From Paenibacillus durus (GTDB taxonomy: Bacteria > Bacillota > Bacilli > Paenibacillales > Paenibacillaceae), in assembly GCF_000756615.1 (NCBI RefSeq), contig NZ_CP009288.1, positions 5,208,001 through 5,272,000 of the forward strand: 64,000 nt of DNA, read 5' to 3'. The notes beneath the pieces were generated by a model that made no database searches, had not been told where the DNA came from, and saw only the letters and a program-made list of their open reading frames with translations. Positions 23,701 through 32,987 of the stretch are shown piece by piece. Within the stretch, counting starts at the first letter, position 1; every line of letters starts with the position of its first letter. A program made the position numbers and the translations under genes.

Positions 23701-24885
23701 ATGAAAGAATTATCGTCAAAGATCGCAAACATCGAACCGGCTAAAATCAGAAAAATGTACGATATGGCACAAGGCTTGGACAATGTGATTAGTTTTGTCA
23801 TAGGCGAACCTGAATTTGATACTCCAGAGCATATTATTGACGCTGCAAAAAAAGCGATGGATCACGGGCACACGCATTACACGCCCAATTCCGGTATTCT
23901 TCCTCTACGTGAAGCGGTAAGCGCGCATTTTAAAGATTTTGATAAAGTCAGTTACAATCCGCTGGATGAAATTATGATTACCGTTGGGGGTATGCAGGGG
24001 CTTTACCTGTCCCTTCTGGTCCTTACGAATCCCGGAGATGAGGTCATCGTCAGTGACCCGTGCTATACCAATTATTATGGAATGATCGAAATGAATCATG
24101 CCGTTCCGGTGACGGTTCCGGTGTACGAAGAAGAAGGGTTCAACTTTACGGAACAAGGTTTAAGAGCAGCGATAACCCCCAAATCCAAAGCCATTCTATT
24201 GAATACGCCATCCAATCCAACGGGAGCCGTGGCTGACCGGGAAACGATAGAAATGATCGCGCGGATTGCCATGGAGCATGATTTATATGTGATTTTTGAC
24301 GAGGTGTACAAGTATCTTACCTATGATGAAGAAGCATTTTTCAATATCGCCCGTATTCCCGGCATGAAAGAACGAACCATTATTGTTGATTCCGTATCCA
24401 AATCCTACGCCATGACCGGGTGGAGAGTTGGGTATTGTCTGGGTCCGGAGCAGGTCATCTCTCAAATGCAAAAAATCCAGGAGTTCATGTTATCATGCGT
24501 GAACACTCCAGCACAATATGCAGCGATCGAAGCCCTGACGGGACCCCAAGACGCTCTTACCTACATGAATGAGCAATATAAACAGCGTAGAAAGATCATG
24601 GTCGACCGGATCAACAGCATCGATACCTTGTCCTGCCTCATGCCGAAGGGCGCATTTTACGTATTCATGAATATTAAAGAAACGGGCCTAACCTCAGATC
24701 AATTTGCAATCGAGCTCCTCAAGGATCAGCATGTCGTTGTGTCCCCTGGAGATTGTTTTGGAGCTATGGGCGAAGGCTATGTGAGACTGTCCTATGCGAC
24801 CTCCGTGGAGAATATTAATGAGGGATTCGATCGAATCGAGAAATTCGTAAAGAAATTAAGCGAAAAAAGAGTTAATACTAAATAG
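23701..24885 (+). CDS. PLP-dependent aminotransferase, class I/II
   Basis: 394 residues, full length for a fold-type I aminotransferase. Visible: FVIGEPEFDTPEHI, HTHYTPNSGILPLREAV, the pocket NTPSNPTGA, IFDEVYKYL with the Asp that contacts the PLP ring nitrogen, and DSVSKSYAMTGWRVGY with the Schiff-base Lys (SKS). It exchanges amino groups between amino acids and 2-oxoacids; substrate choice (aspartate, aromatic, alanine) is not clear. AAGGAG precedes the ATG. Co-transcribed with the radical SAM gene and closed by a terminator. Confidence 0.88.
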   Translation: MKELSSKIANIEPAKIRKMYDMAQGLDNVISFVIGEPEFDTPEHIIDAAKKAMDHGHTHYTPNSGILPLREAVSAHFKDFDKVSYNPLDEIMITVGGMQGLYLSLLVLTNPGDEVIVSDPCYTNYYGMIEMNHAVPVTVPVYEEEGFNFTEQGLRAAITPKSKAILLNTPSNPTGAVADRETIEMIARIAMEHDLYVIFDEVYKYLTYDEEAFFNIARIPGMKERTIIVDSVSKSYAMTGWRVGYCLGPEQVISQMQKIQEFMLSCVNTPAQYAAIEALTGPQDALTYMNEQYKQRRKIMVDRINSIDTLSCLMPKGAFYVFMNIKETGLTSDQFAIELLKDQHVVVSPGDCFGAMGEGYVRLSYATSVENINEGFDRIEKFVKKLSEKRVNTK

Positions 24886-24910
24886 CGGCCCTCATAGGCA
24901 AGGTTGATTC

Positions 24911-24953
24911 AAGACCAGGAGATATCGAAATGTTCCCTGGTCTTTTATTTTTT
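24911..24953 (+). terminator. intrinsic terminator of the radical SAM operon
   Basis: AAGACCAGG pairs with CCTGGTCTT and is followed by TTATTTTTT, 26 bp after the aminotransferase stop. Confidence 0.85.
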
Positions 24954-24968
24954 CAGCCCCAAGTACGA

Positions 24969-25466
24969 TTAGGTTCCACTATTGGCCGCATCGCGGTGCC
25001 TTTTCTGAATTTCATGCATTCCCATAATCACCGCCACAAGCTCGTAAGTATCTAAATGATCGCTCTGATTGTTCAGAACATAAGCGCCTGAAGCAAACCA
25101 ACCATTCACTTGTTTAAAATAGGCCACAATCTTCGATTCATCGGACACCTCATATTCCCTTGAAAATGCCGGAGAGGTTACCTCGTAACTTCCTCGTCCT
25201 TCGGTTTCGTATGTGAATTTCTTGGTGAACAATGCAAATCTGCTTCGCAAAACGCCTACCTGTCCCCCGCTGGCATCGGTAACCTCCCATTTGCCTGAAA
25301 AAAGCGGAAAACTCCCCTTGTACAGCAGCTGTCCATTGTGCCCATATACATCGATCGCCGAGCCAAAAGCACTTTTCAAGTCGATCTGACCGATACTTTC
25401 TTCCTGTTCATTAAGAATTTCCGTAACACCCGCATTAAAAAAATTATCTCTAAAATAAAGCTCCAT
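24969..25466 (-). CDS. LURP-one/tubby C-terminal-like protein
   Basis: 165 residues built of repeated short beta-strands: IGQIDLKSAFGSAIDVYG, GQLLYKGSFPLFSGKWEVTD, GQVGVLRSRFALFTKKFTYE, YEVTSPAFSREYEVSD. This is the pattern of the LURP-one-related/YxjI group with the tubby-like phospholipid scramblase fold. No signal peptide. The bacterial role is not established. AAGGAGG precedes the ATG. It is convergent with the aminotransferase operon. Confidence 0.7.
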   Translation of the reverse strand: MELYFRDNFFNAGVTEILNEQEESIGQIDLKSAFGSAIDVYGHNGQLLYKGSFPLFSGKWEVTDASGGQVGVLRSRFALFTKKFTYETEGRGSYEVTSPAFSREYEVSDESKIVAYFKQVNGWFASGAYVLNNQSDHLDTYELVAVIMGMHEIQKRHRDAANSGT

Positions 25467-25645
25467 TGCACCATCGCCTCCTTGGGAGTAATACGATGTA
25501 GAGCGATAACGGGTTACATTGATTCCACATAATATCCAGTTAGTGAATTATTTTGTCTTTTTTTCAAAAAGGGAATGTATTTATTTTTATATCATGATAG
25601 CATTCGAAATGTATTGAATATGAATAGAGAAAGGAACACGAAACC

Positions 25646-26101
25646 ATGAATATTACAGTTGAAACCCTCCCGAATTATCGCATCGCCTATGTGCGGCAAG
25701 TTGGTCCCTATGGACCTGCCAATACTCAAGCTATGAAGAAGTTAAAAAAATGGGCGGAGGAGAAAAATCTGCTTACTGAATCGTCAATCATACTCGGCAT
25801 TCCGCAAGATCACCCTGAAACAACACTTCCTGAACACTGTAGATATGATGCATGTATCGTCATTTCAAAGGATTATCCAATGGATGATTCCATTTGCGAA
25901 AGTGAATTTACCGGGGGAGTTTATGTTGTTTTCAAAGTCAAACATACAACGGAGGATATTCAACAAGCATGGGCGGATATTATTCCAGCCTTACAAAACA
26001 GCGGATATCAAATGGACAACAAACCGATTATAGAAAGATACACTGGTGAAATGATTAACCATCATTTTTGCGAAATATGTGTTCCTGTAAAACCGTTATA
26101 A
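25646..26101 (+). CDS. GyrI-like small-molecule binding domain protein
   Basis: 151 residues forming one GyrI-like (SbmC/AraC effector-binding) domain: VETLPNYRIAYVRQVGPYGP at the start, IILGIPQDHPETTLPEHCRYDACIVI in the middle and an aromatic-rich end. Free-standing members bind hydrophobic small molecules, and E. coli GyrI protects gyrase from toxins; this one has no DNA-binding part. The AGAAAGGAACA site lies before the ATG. It is a monocistronic gene. Confidence 0.78.
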   Translation: MNITVETLPNYRIAYVRQVGPYGPANTQAMKKLKKWAEEKNLLTESSIILGIPQDHPETTLPEHCRYDACIVISKDYPMDDSICESEFTGGVYVVFKVKHTTEDIQQAWADIIPALQNSGYQMDNKPIIERYTGEMINHHFCEICVPVKPL

Positions 26102-26126
26102 CCATTGGAGGAACAGTAAAAATATT

Positions 26127-26988
26127 TCACTTCTTTCTTGCCAAGACACAAAGCATATCGTTATCTTCAGTAAAAGGATCGCCGGAGAAGTTATTATAAA
26201 ACTCCAGGTCAACAAATCCATATTTCAGTAAAATGGAGGATATCTCATCCCTTGTGTACGTTTTATCCCAGATGTTATATACCTCAAAACGGCTGGTTTC
26301 ATCAACAATGATATTGACTTAAATGGAAGCCCGAGTCTTCATACCAATAACTTGAATTTAAACCTAAATGGGGACCGGGCCTCCAGAACCCTCCGTTTGC
26401 CATACTCCATGTTTTTGTTTCTTTATGGTTCATGTACCTTTGCGGGCGAAATACATCAAAAACAAATGCTCCTCCAGGTTTTAAAGCTGCATAGATCTTC
26501 GTAAGTAACGTATCCCTGCTCGATTCGTCGATAACGCCAAAATCACAGTAAATCATTACGATGATGTCATATGGATTGGGATAGTCATACGAAATATAGT
26601 CTTCTTTTACATAAGAAATCGCAAAGTTCCCCATGGTTGCTTGTTGCTTGGCATATTCAATAGACAATTTTGAAAAATCATTGCCCGTTACAGAATACCC
26701 TAATTTCGCCAATCGCTGTGCATATAGCCCAGGCCCGCACCCCAGGTCAAGAATTTCTTTGGCATGATCCTGCCAGCATAAGTAATGATCTATCTATTGA
26801 ACGGTTGAATCGATTACTTCGGGTCTCCTGCAAGCTGCATCCGACATCGGATCTAAATGTGACGCCAACAGTTGGCGGGATATATAATCGTCCGTCCACA
26901 TTTGAGAGGTTCCTTTTGAAAAATGCTCGGCTTTCCGCTCGCTTGAAGTAGTCTGGTTATCAATTTCTATGCAGCTCATTGTTTTCAT
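26127..26988 (-). pseudogene. SAM-dependent methyltransferase, inactivated
   Basis: Reads as one class I methyltransferase with two lesions. The N-terminal part (HFSKGTSQMWTDDYISRQLL) is followed by an in-frame TAG near 26794. Motif I, ILDLGCGPGLYAQRLAKLG, then VTGNDFSKLSIEYAKQQ and LKPGGAFVFDVF lie intact to about 26310. There the frame breaks; two added bases would join it to IIVDETSRFEVYNIW in the next frame, which runs to the natural stop at 26127. No good binding site precedes the start. Two independent lesions make a sequencing error unlikely. Confidence 0.8.
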
Positions 26989-27421
26989 TGACAGTAATGT
27001 AACAAAAATAAAGTCATATCCTTAAGATATTATTCGAGAAAGACCCAATATCTTCCTCCCCCCTCTACCCTAATTCCTATCCCCTGCAACAAAAGAAAAA
27101 GCCGATCAGATGTCAGGAAATTATCCTGAATCTCCTCGGCTTTGATAGTTTGGTTGCTCAATTCGAGTTTAATTGCTGGCAAAGGACTTTTATTTGCTTG
27201 TTATCAAGTTCAATTTATTCGAAGAAAATAAAGTTGTAGACTGGAGTTATTGATTTAATACAGTTTTCGAGTCAGAAAATCGTCAGCTATTGAAAAATAA
27301 GTTTTAGACGCTTATATCGCTAACGGACGCCATCAGATGATGAAATACAGTTATTTCAGGATAGACTAAACTTCCACCAATAAGAACCCAAATGAAAAAA
27401 GTATTAGACTCAGAGCAGAGT
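26989..27421. other. AT-rich intergenic stretch
   Basis: Apart from the minus-strand terminator at 27092-27143 I find no convincing coding frame or RNA motif here. It probably holds the 3' untranslated end of the defence-like operon. Confidence 0.5.
27092..27143 (-). terminator. intrinsic terminator after the OLD/HEPN operon
   Basis: On the minus strand AAAGCCGA...TCGGCTTT encloses a second paired segment (TCAGGA/TCCTGA) and is followed by TTTCTTTTG. It lies about 280 bp after the stop at 27422. Confidence 0.75.
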
Positions 27422-29683
27422 TCAAATACCGAAATAACTCTCAACTAATTCCTCAATCCAAGACATTGCCCCTCGAAAACTTAGCATTTCCGATTCTGAA
27501 ATATCTGCTGAATGCGAGGAATAGTTCCTCACCTCTATTATTGCTTCCATTCTATTTTTTAACTTGTTTTTGTCCGTATCAAATACACCTTTAAAACCGG
27601 GATCCCAATTATTTAGTATAATATTTTTTAAATCTGATAATGTAGTAACAACTTTTTTAGGATCAAATAGTTCCTTGTATTGATAAACTGAATACTTTGC
27701 CTTTTTAGCTTGATCATAATTATAGTTATTTAGAACTTTGTTTTTAGCTGTTGCTTCTCCGTAGGTAAAACGAAGCTGATTGTATATTATTTGTCTTAGT
27801 TTAGGTTCGATTCTTCCGCGCCGTTCATCAATTTCTTTTCTCTTTTCTTCGGTATTCATATTTAACTTCTGATATTGGTTACTTTTAATTATGTACTCTT
27901 TTAGAGATTCGATTTTGAAACCATAATACTCTCCTGTTTTCTCAATAATCCCATAACCAAGTAGATGATTAGTGTAGTTATTTGATCGCTGGGCGTATTT
28001 AGAGAAATTCTCGAAATCACCCAAAGCTAGATATACTAATACTTGATACTCATCGTAATAAAATTCCTTTAATACTTCTAATATCATTTCATAGTATCGT
28101 TCAGCATACTTCTCTTCAAATACCTTTTTAGATTGGTCGTAAATTGTTTTGTTTACCCTTAATGGCTTCGATAGTGTATGGTTTTCTTTTATTAGTTGAT
28201 TAACTGTCTTACATACATGTCTTATAAGAAATGGATGTCCGCCATAATCCTGAGTTAGTGCCGCGCAAACAATATCATCGAACTCAAGACCCATGTATCC
28301 GCCTAACTTATTAACCATTTCTTTTGTACTTTTAGTATCAAAAGCTTTAATGTAACTCTCAGGATCAAATTGGCTATAGATAGGATTATCTACACCAGCA
28401 ACTCTTGTTGTTTCTATACATTTAGGGTTTGTGCCTGCAATAATGTAAGTAAAAAGCTCTGGATATTTTTGAGAACAAGATCTAATAACTTGCCAGAATT
28501 TTATATAGTCTCGTCCTTCTTTCCAATGATCAGATATAGAGATGCTGAAAGTTATGTGTTCAATTTCATCAAAAAAAATCAATATCTTCCCCGTTGACTT
28601 ATAACAATACAGCATATCAGACTCAAATAAACCAGGTGCTTTTTCTTCACTATAGTCATCTTCACTTCGAATTAGATCTATATTGTGATCACTAATTATT
28701 GTAGAAATGATGGCGTACAATAAACGATTCCATCGTTTAAAGTGATGATGCTGAAAATCAATCCAAATTGATTTACCGTTTTCTCTTTTTAAAGCTCTAT
28801 CAACTCCATATAAAATAGAAGTTTTCCCCGTTTTTCTTAACCCAAATACACCCGAGTGTTCACCTGAAAGATGTCTATTCAATAATGAATGTACAACATC
28901 TGTTCTACCAAAGAAATATAATTGTTTTTTTATTGGAGCCTCAAATTCAAAAAGATCACGTTCATAAAAGTGTTTTTTGATTCTGTTAATGATAAACCCT
29001 TCGCTAAAATCATTGGTTAGTTCAGAATATGAGAAAGGAATAATAATTTGCATTTCTGTATCTTTACTCAAGATCTCATACAGTTTTGTTTCAATGCTCG
29101 TATCCTTACTTACCACAACACTACATATTCTATCAATTCGGAGACGCGTATGTTTTTTAAATGCAATATCTATGGCGTCTAATGTTCTCGGTTGGAAGAC
29201 AGGATAAGGACTAAATATAACTATAATTTCACGATTCAAATTAAACATTTCTTGATATTTATTAATTGGCTTTATAAGAAAGTACCGGTACTCGCTAGTG
29301 ACTCCTAAATATATCGTTCCTCCACCATTTGTAACATAAAAAAATCTACTTAATCCATTAATTATCTTTTTTTCCTCATCAGTAAAGTGTTTTATATTTA
29401 AGAAAGCATTTTTACCGGGTGTGATAATTACTTCTGAGTCAGAATTATCATCTAATTCATCCAGATTCTTATTCGTTTCTTCGGCCAAATGCCGAATATT
29501 TTTTGCAGCAATTCCTCGATCTTCTAATACTTTCTCAAATAATACTCTTTGTCCTTCTTTAATCGATATAGATCTATCTTGAAATTCTGACATATGGAAA
29601 AATAAATCATCCTCATCACTATCCACCTTTATAAATCCATATTTTTTGATAAAGTTATACCATTTAATATATCCCTCAATCAT
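27422..29683 (-). CDS. cold-shock domain/P-loop NTPase/HEPN-like fusion
   Basis: 753 residues. Residues 1-66 are a cold-shock (nucleic-acid-binding) domain: GYIKWYNFIKKYGFIKVD, DLFFHMSEF. Residues about 70-250 are an unassigned alpha/beta region. The NTPase has Walker A GLRKTGKTS (281-289), Walker B ILIFFDEIE (370-373 are FDEI-like) and a sensor-type IIAGTNP; it resembles STAND-like or archaeal-type AAA ATPases, and a winged-helix-like region follows. The last 110 residues look like a Swt1-type HEPN domain with R-N-Y-S-S-H at 719-724, the Rx4H arrangement of HEPN RNases. Strongly AT-rich compared with the core genes. The gene starts 31 bp after the OLD gene stop, so they are one operon. Sensor (CSD/NTPase) plus RNase effector is my inference. 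Confidence 0.75.
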   Translation of the reverse strand: MIEGYIKWYNFIKKYGFIKVDSDEDDLFFHMSEFQDRSISIKEGQRVLFEKVLEDRGIAAKNIRHLAEETNKNLDELDDNSDSEVIITPGKNAFLNIKHFTDEEKKIINGLSRFFYVTNGGGTIYLGVTSEYRYFLIKPINKYQEMFNLNREIIVIFSPYPVFQPRTLDAIDIAFKKHTRLRIDRICSVVVSKDTSIETKLYEILSKDTEMQIIIPFSYSELTNDFSEGFIINRIKKHFYERDLFEFEAPIKKQLYFFGRTDVVHSLLNRHLSGEHSGVFGLRKTGKTSILYGVDRALKRENGKSIWIDFQHHHFKRWNRLLYAIISTIISDHNIDLIRSEDDYSEEKAPGLFESDMLYCYKSTGKILIFFDEIEHITFSISISDHWKEGRDYIKFWQVIRSCSQKYPELFTYIIAGTNPKCIETTRVAGVDNPIYSQFDPESYIKAFDTKSTKEMVNKLGGYMGLEFDDIVCAALTQDYGGHPFLIRHVCKTVNQLIKENHTLSKPLRVNKTIYDQSKKVFEEKYAERYYEMILEVLKEFYYDEYQVLVYLALGDFENFSKYAQRSNNYTNHLLGYGIIEKTGEYYGFKIESLKEYIIKSNQYQKLNMNTEEKRKEIDERRGRIEPKLRQIIYNQLRFTYGEATAKNKVLNNYNYDQAKKAKYSVYQYKELFDPKKVVTTLSDLKNIILNNWDPGFKGVFDTDKNKLKNRMEAIIEVRNYSSHSADISESEMLSFRGAMSWIEELVESYFGI

Positions 29684-29714
29684 TTAAGTTCTACCTTCCT
29701 GTATTTTATTTCGT

Positions 29715-31700
29715 TTATATCTCAAATAGTTGATTAATTCTCTCAAATAGTCTCTCAAATCGCTCGATAGTTTTTGAATCAACTTTACTAGCAGCAGGTG
29801 GCTTTGCAGCTAAGTGATTAGCAACTAAATAGTGATTAAAACCACCACTAGGCCTTAATAACACTGAATTGTTTTTCAAATATCTATTAATTCTATCAAC
29901 AATTCTTTCTCCTTCAGGCAAATCTGATTCTAGTATCTCCTGTCCATTAAGTTCTTTACTATATGCAGTGTTAAACATGTAGAGGTACAGTTTGGGAGAA
30001 AGCATATCCTCTACATCAGTACTTTGCAAATTAGCCCCTTTTGAATTTCTAAACATAGCGTAGTTTAAAATATATTTATTAGCGATTATTTTGTCTTTAA
30101 CTAATGTTTCGATTCTTGAATCTGGTTTGTTGCTGTAATCATGAAGCACAGCAAGCTCTAGATCATTTGCCCCCAAAAGCGCAATAAATGTTACAAGTTT
30201 ATCTAGCCCTCCCGTTGGAATAATAGTAATGTCAGAGGATAAATATGTTTTGTTTTTTGATTCAAGAAATGCTGAGAAAAACTTTAAATATACTAGGTCA
30301 GCTGGGCCTTCAACAAGTAAATTTTTATTCGAAATAAATAGATTTTGAGCAATCGTATAACCTAATGCAGCCTGCAGAGGAAATAAAGTCTTGGGGTCGG
30401 AGGAGGAGAGATTACTTGTAACCTTCGTCCCTTCTTTTATTTTATCTTCTACCATTCGCACTTGATGTAGACGGTCACTAGGTACCATAAAAGGTGAGTG
30501 AGTGGTATAAATAATTTGATGATTCTTTGTTAAATCATCAATATAATTTAAGAAATCTGCTTGAGCTAGAGCGTGTAAACTCAGACCAGGTTCATCAAGC
30601 AATAGAATTAAATCTCTATTAATGTCCATTTGTTCTTTAATACTGTCAAACCAAACAATAAAGCTAAAAAACCAAATAAATCCTTTACTCCTTTGATTAA
30701 AAGGAACCGTTACACGATGTCTTCGATTTTTTATCCGAATATATAGGTTATTCCCATTATTATATGGAGCTTGATCCTTGGGGTCTTGGCGAATATCAAA
30801 CTCTACATCTAATTCTTGATTTTGTCTCCAATATTCAAACACCGTATCAGTAATCAAATTTGAAATAGATTCAAGTTTAGCTTTAATATTTTCATACCCT
30901 ATAGAATTATTAAGTTCAGATAGTTCAACTCCTGCCATTTTTAACAAACTAAGAGCAGTCCTGTCCTCATCCTTTAAGATATTAGCATCATTCTTACTCA
31001 CTTCTACTTTTCTTTGTAACTCTGGAAGATTAATTTTTCCTGGTAACACCCTATAATCATCAAAATATAGAAAACGAGGTACACATGGTTTTAAATGTAT
31101 TCTCCAAATATATAATGCTAGTAAATTACTCCAACTTGTACTTTTACTTGAATTGAACTTTTTATTTATTGATTCAAGAAATTCATTTTCTTCCCCATTT
31201 AAATCAAGAGATTGCAGTTGCTCAATTAGTGTTTTTAAGGTATCTACCTTAGAAAGAGCTTCTCTAACTTCAACTGAAACTCTAGAGTTTTGTATAAGAT
31301 ACTGTAAAAACAAACCTTCGGGTACATTAAGAGAAATGGTGTAGTCCTCATCGTATGTATAATTGAGCGTAAAAGATAATTCCCTTAGCAACTCGAAACC
31401 AATGTCAGAATTAATAGTCTCAATTTCTTTTGAATCCAAAGTATATGTTAGCCTTGTAACAACTGCAGGATTACTTTCATGCTCCTTCTCATACGCATTT
31501 AAATATCTACGAGGGTAATCCTCAGTAATATTAAAACTAATATTCGCTTCTACAGAGGCAGATTTATGAAGGGCTTGTAAAAATGCCGTTTTACCAGACT
31601 CATTTTGGCCAACAAGTATAGTAACATTTGGATCTATCAATACTTCCCTACTGTCATCAATAGATTTAAACGAATGCACTTGAGCTCTCGCTAAAAACAT
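29715..31700 (-). CDS. OLD-family ATPase/TOPRIM nuclease
   Basis: 661 residues from the ATG at 31700, nine bases after AGGAGGAG; an ORF opening 45 bases upstream has no binding site. ABC-type ATPase: Walker A GQNESGKT (31-38), Walker B LILLLDEPGLSLHA (364 on), H-loop TTHSP (400-404). C-terminal TOPRIM: LLVEGPADLVYL with the catalytic Glu at 464, and LAVLHDYSN where the usual D-x-D reads D-Y-S (Asp 521). OLD proteins are DNA nucleases in phage exclusion (P2 Old) and defence systems (GajA of Gabija). No UvrD-like GajB partner is here; the partner is the CSD-NTPase-HEPN gene. AT-rich, likely transferred. Confidence 0.87.
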   Translation of the reverse strand: MFLARAQVHSFKSIDDSREVLIDPNVTILVGQNESGKTAFLQALHKSASVEANISFNITEDYPRRYLNAYEKEHESNPAVVTRLTYTLDSKEIETINSDIGFELLRELSFTLNYTYDEDYTISLNVPEGLFLQYLIQNSRVSVEVREALSKVDTLKTLIEQLQSLDLNGEENEFLESINKKFNSSKSTSWSNLLALYIWRIHLKPCVPRFLYFDDYRVLPGKINLPELQRKVEVSKNDANILKDEDRTALSLLKMAGVELSELNNSIGYENIKAKLESISNLITDTVFEYWRQNQELDVEFDIRQDPKDQAPYNNGNNLYIRIKNRRHRVTVPFNQRSKGFIWFFSFIVWFDSIKEQMDINRDLILLLDEPGLSLHALAQADFLNYIDDLTKNHQIIYTTHSPFMVPSDRLHQVRMVEDKIKEGTKVTSNLSSSDPKTLFPLQAALGYTIAQNLFISNKNLLVEGPADLVYLKFFSAFLESKNKTYLSSDITIIPTGGLDKLVTFIALLGANDLELAVLHDYSNKPDSRIETLVKDKIIANKYILNYAMFRNSKGANLQSTDVEDMLSPKLYLYMFNTAYSKELNGQEILESDLPEGERIVDRINRYLKNNSVLLRPSGGFNHYLVANHLAAKPPAASKVDSKTIERFERLFERINQLFEI

Positions 31701-31833
31701 GAAGTTTCTCCTCCTGTACAACATTAATTGGACTAAGTCCAGCATTTTTTGTTTATTTGCAGCCAGATAACAAGGCCAAAACTAATATTATAGGTCTATT
31801 ATACCAATCATCTATTTATTCCCATAGAACTAT

Positions 31834-31868
31834 TTGGGATACAATCATTTATTTAGGATATGTCCCAA
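31834..31868. promoter_or_regulatory. inverted repeat upstream of the OLD gene
   Basis: TTGGGATA near 31834 and TATGTCCCAA near 31859-31868 are imperfect mirror arms (TTGGGA/TCCCAA) with about 20 bp between. It lies 135 bp before the OLD start, near a TATAAT-like box on the minus strand (31798-31803). It could be an operator. Confidence 0.35.
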
Positions 31869-31921
31869 CTAGATATATATGTGAATAACAAGTATGATGA
31901 GTCGATAAGAAATAATTGATA

Positions 31922-32665
31922 CTATGTAAGTTGAACTGAAAATCTTATACCTGAAGAAGTAAGCGGTTGCAATCGGGCGTATTCCTTGAGAAAAGGCTGA
32001 GTTTCATCGGCATGATGAATGTGGGCATTATCCAGCACAACCACGACCTTGCCGGAATACGTCTGTAAAATGTCGGTCAAGAAGCGTTGGAACGCTTTCG
32101 CATTCAACTTTTCTTCTTCCCGGTGAAGGACATGGCCGGTTTCGTAATCGATCACTGCGAACAGCTTGGCACCCTGATGCTGGCCATACGTCTTGATTTT
32201 TCGCTGCTGTCCTCTCGGAAACCAATTGTACTGTAAGGCTAGATAGGCCCGAATAGCCGACTCGTCTTCAAATAGCAAGTGATCCACTTTTCATTGATCT
32301 AACTGATCTTTGAGCTCAGGCAGCGTGATTCAGCATTTTGGAGACGCCTTTGAGCGTGTAGTCTTCGCCATATTCCCGAAGAATCTAGCCTCGAATGAGT
32401 TTTAATGTCCAGGTATACTTCGCTTCATAGCCGACATCGGCCGGACGTTTCTCCGCGATGACTTGCTTTAGCTGTTCCTCTTGCTCATCCGAAAGTCGCT
32501 TGGAGCCACCCGGATATTCACCTAATTCGAGACCTTGCAGTCCATTCTTCCGGTAGTTCTTCCAGTATCCGCTGATAACTTCTCATAAAGCGAAAGTAAT
32601 TCGGCCTCTTTCTCACTGATACTCGTGATTCCAAACGCTTTATCCGCCGTAGCTTCTCCCCCTCG
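31922..32665 (-). mobile_element. IS630-family transposase, decayed
   Basis: The best part, 31922-32287, encodes HLLFEDESAIRAYL and VVVLDNAHIHHADE, two of the three acidic segments of the IS630 DDE transposase. Upstream frames hold its N-terminal helix-turn-helix part (NGLQGLELGEYPGGSKRLSD, then PADVGYEAKYTWTLKLIRG) broken by stops. The sequence after KEYARLQ, where the third acidic residue and C-terminus should follow, is replaced by unrelated codons. No terminal inverted repeats are evident. A dead remnant. Confidence 0.8.
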
Positions 32666-32670
32666 TACAA

Positions 32671-32862
32671 TCACTTAACATTCGTATCTAATGCCTCAGC
32701 AATTGCTAATAGTGTGTCTACTGAAGGCTTATATTTATCTAGTTCCAGCTCGCTTAGCGTAGCCTGAGATATTCCAATTCTAGTAGCAAAATCAACCTGA
32801 TTGATCTTATTGAGCTTTCTTATCATTTTTAATCTGCTACCGATTGTTTCGATATGTATCAC
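32671..32862 (-). CDS. XRE-type DNA-binding protein, C-terminally truncated
   Basis: 63 residues from a GTG at 32862: IGSRLKMIRKLNKINQVDFA, TRIGISQATLSELELDKY, PSVDTLLAIAEALDTNVK, a complete five-helix XRE/Cro domain. Family members usually carry on past this point; here a stop comes straight after TNVK, where the IS630 remnant begins, so the end was probably lost to that insertion. The binding site is weak. The regulator may once have controlled the neighbouring accessory genes. Confidence 0.6.
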   Translation of the reverse strand: MIHIETIGSRLKMIRKLNKINQVDFATRIGISQATLSELELDKYKPSVDTLLAIAEALDTNVK

Positions 32863-32870
32863 CCCATTCA

Positions 32871-32907
32871 GAAAGAAAGTCCCGATGAATATAATTTCAT
32901 CGGGACT
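32871..32907 (-). terminator. glmS terminator
   Basis: AGTCCCGATGAA (32878-32889), loop, TTTCATCGGGACT (32895-32907). On the minus strand it is followed by TTTCTTTC and lies 80 bp after the glmS stop. Confidence 0.8.
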
Positions 32908-32987
32908 GACAAAGCGGTTCACGAGTTTTATTACTGGTTCCAAACTTTTTTATCACCAGACACAAGTTCAATTATCCTTTATTCCCC

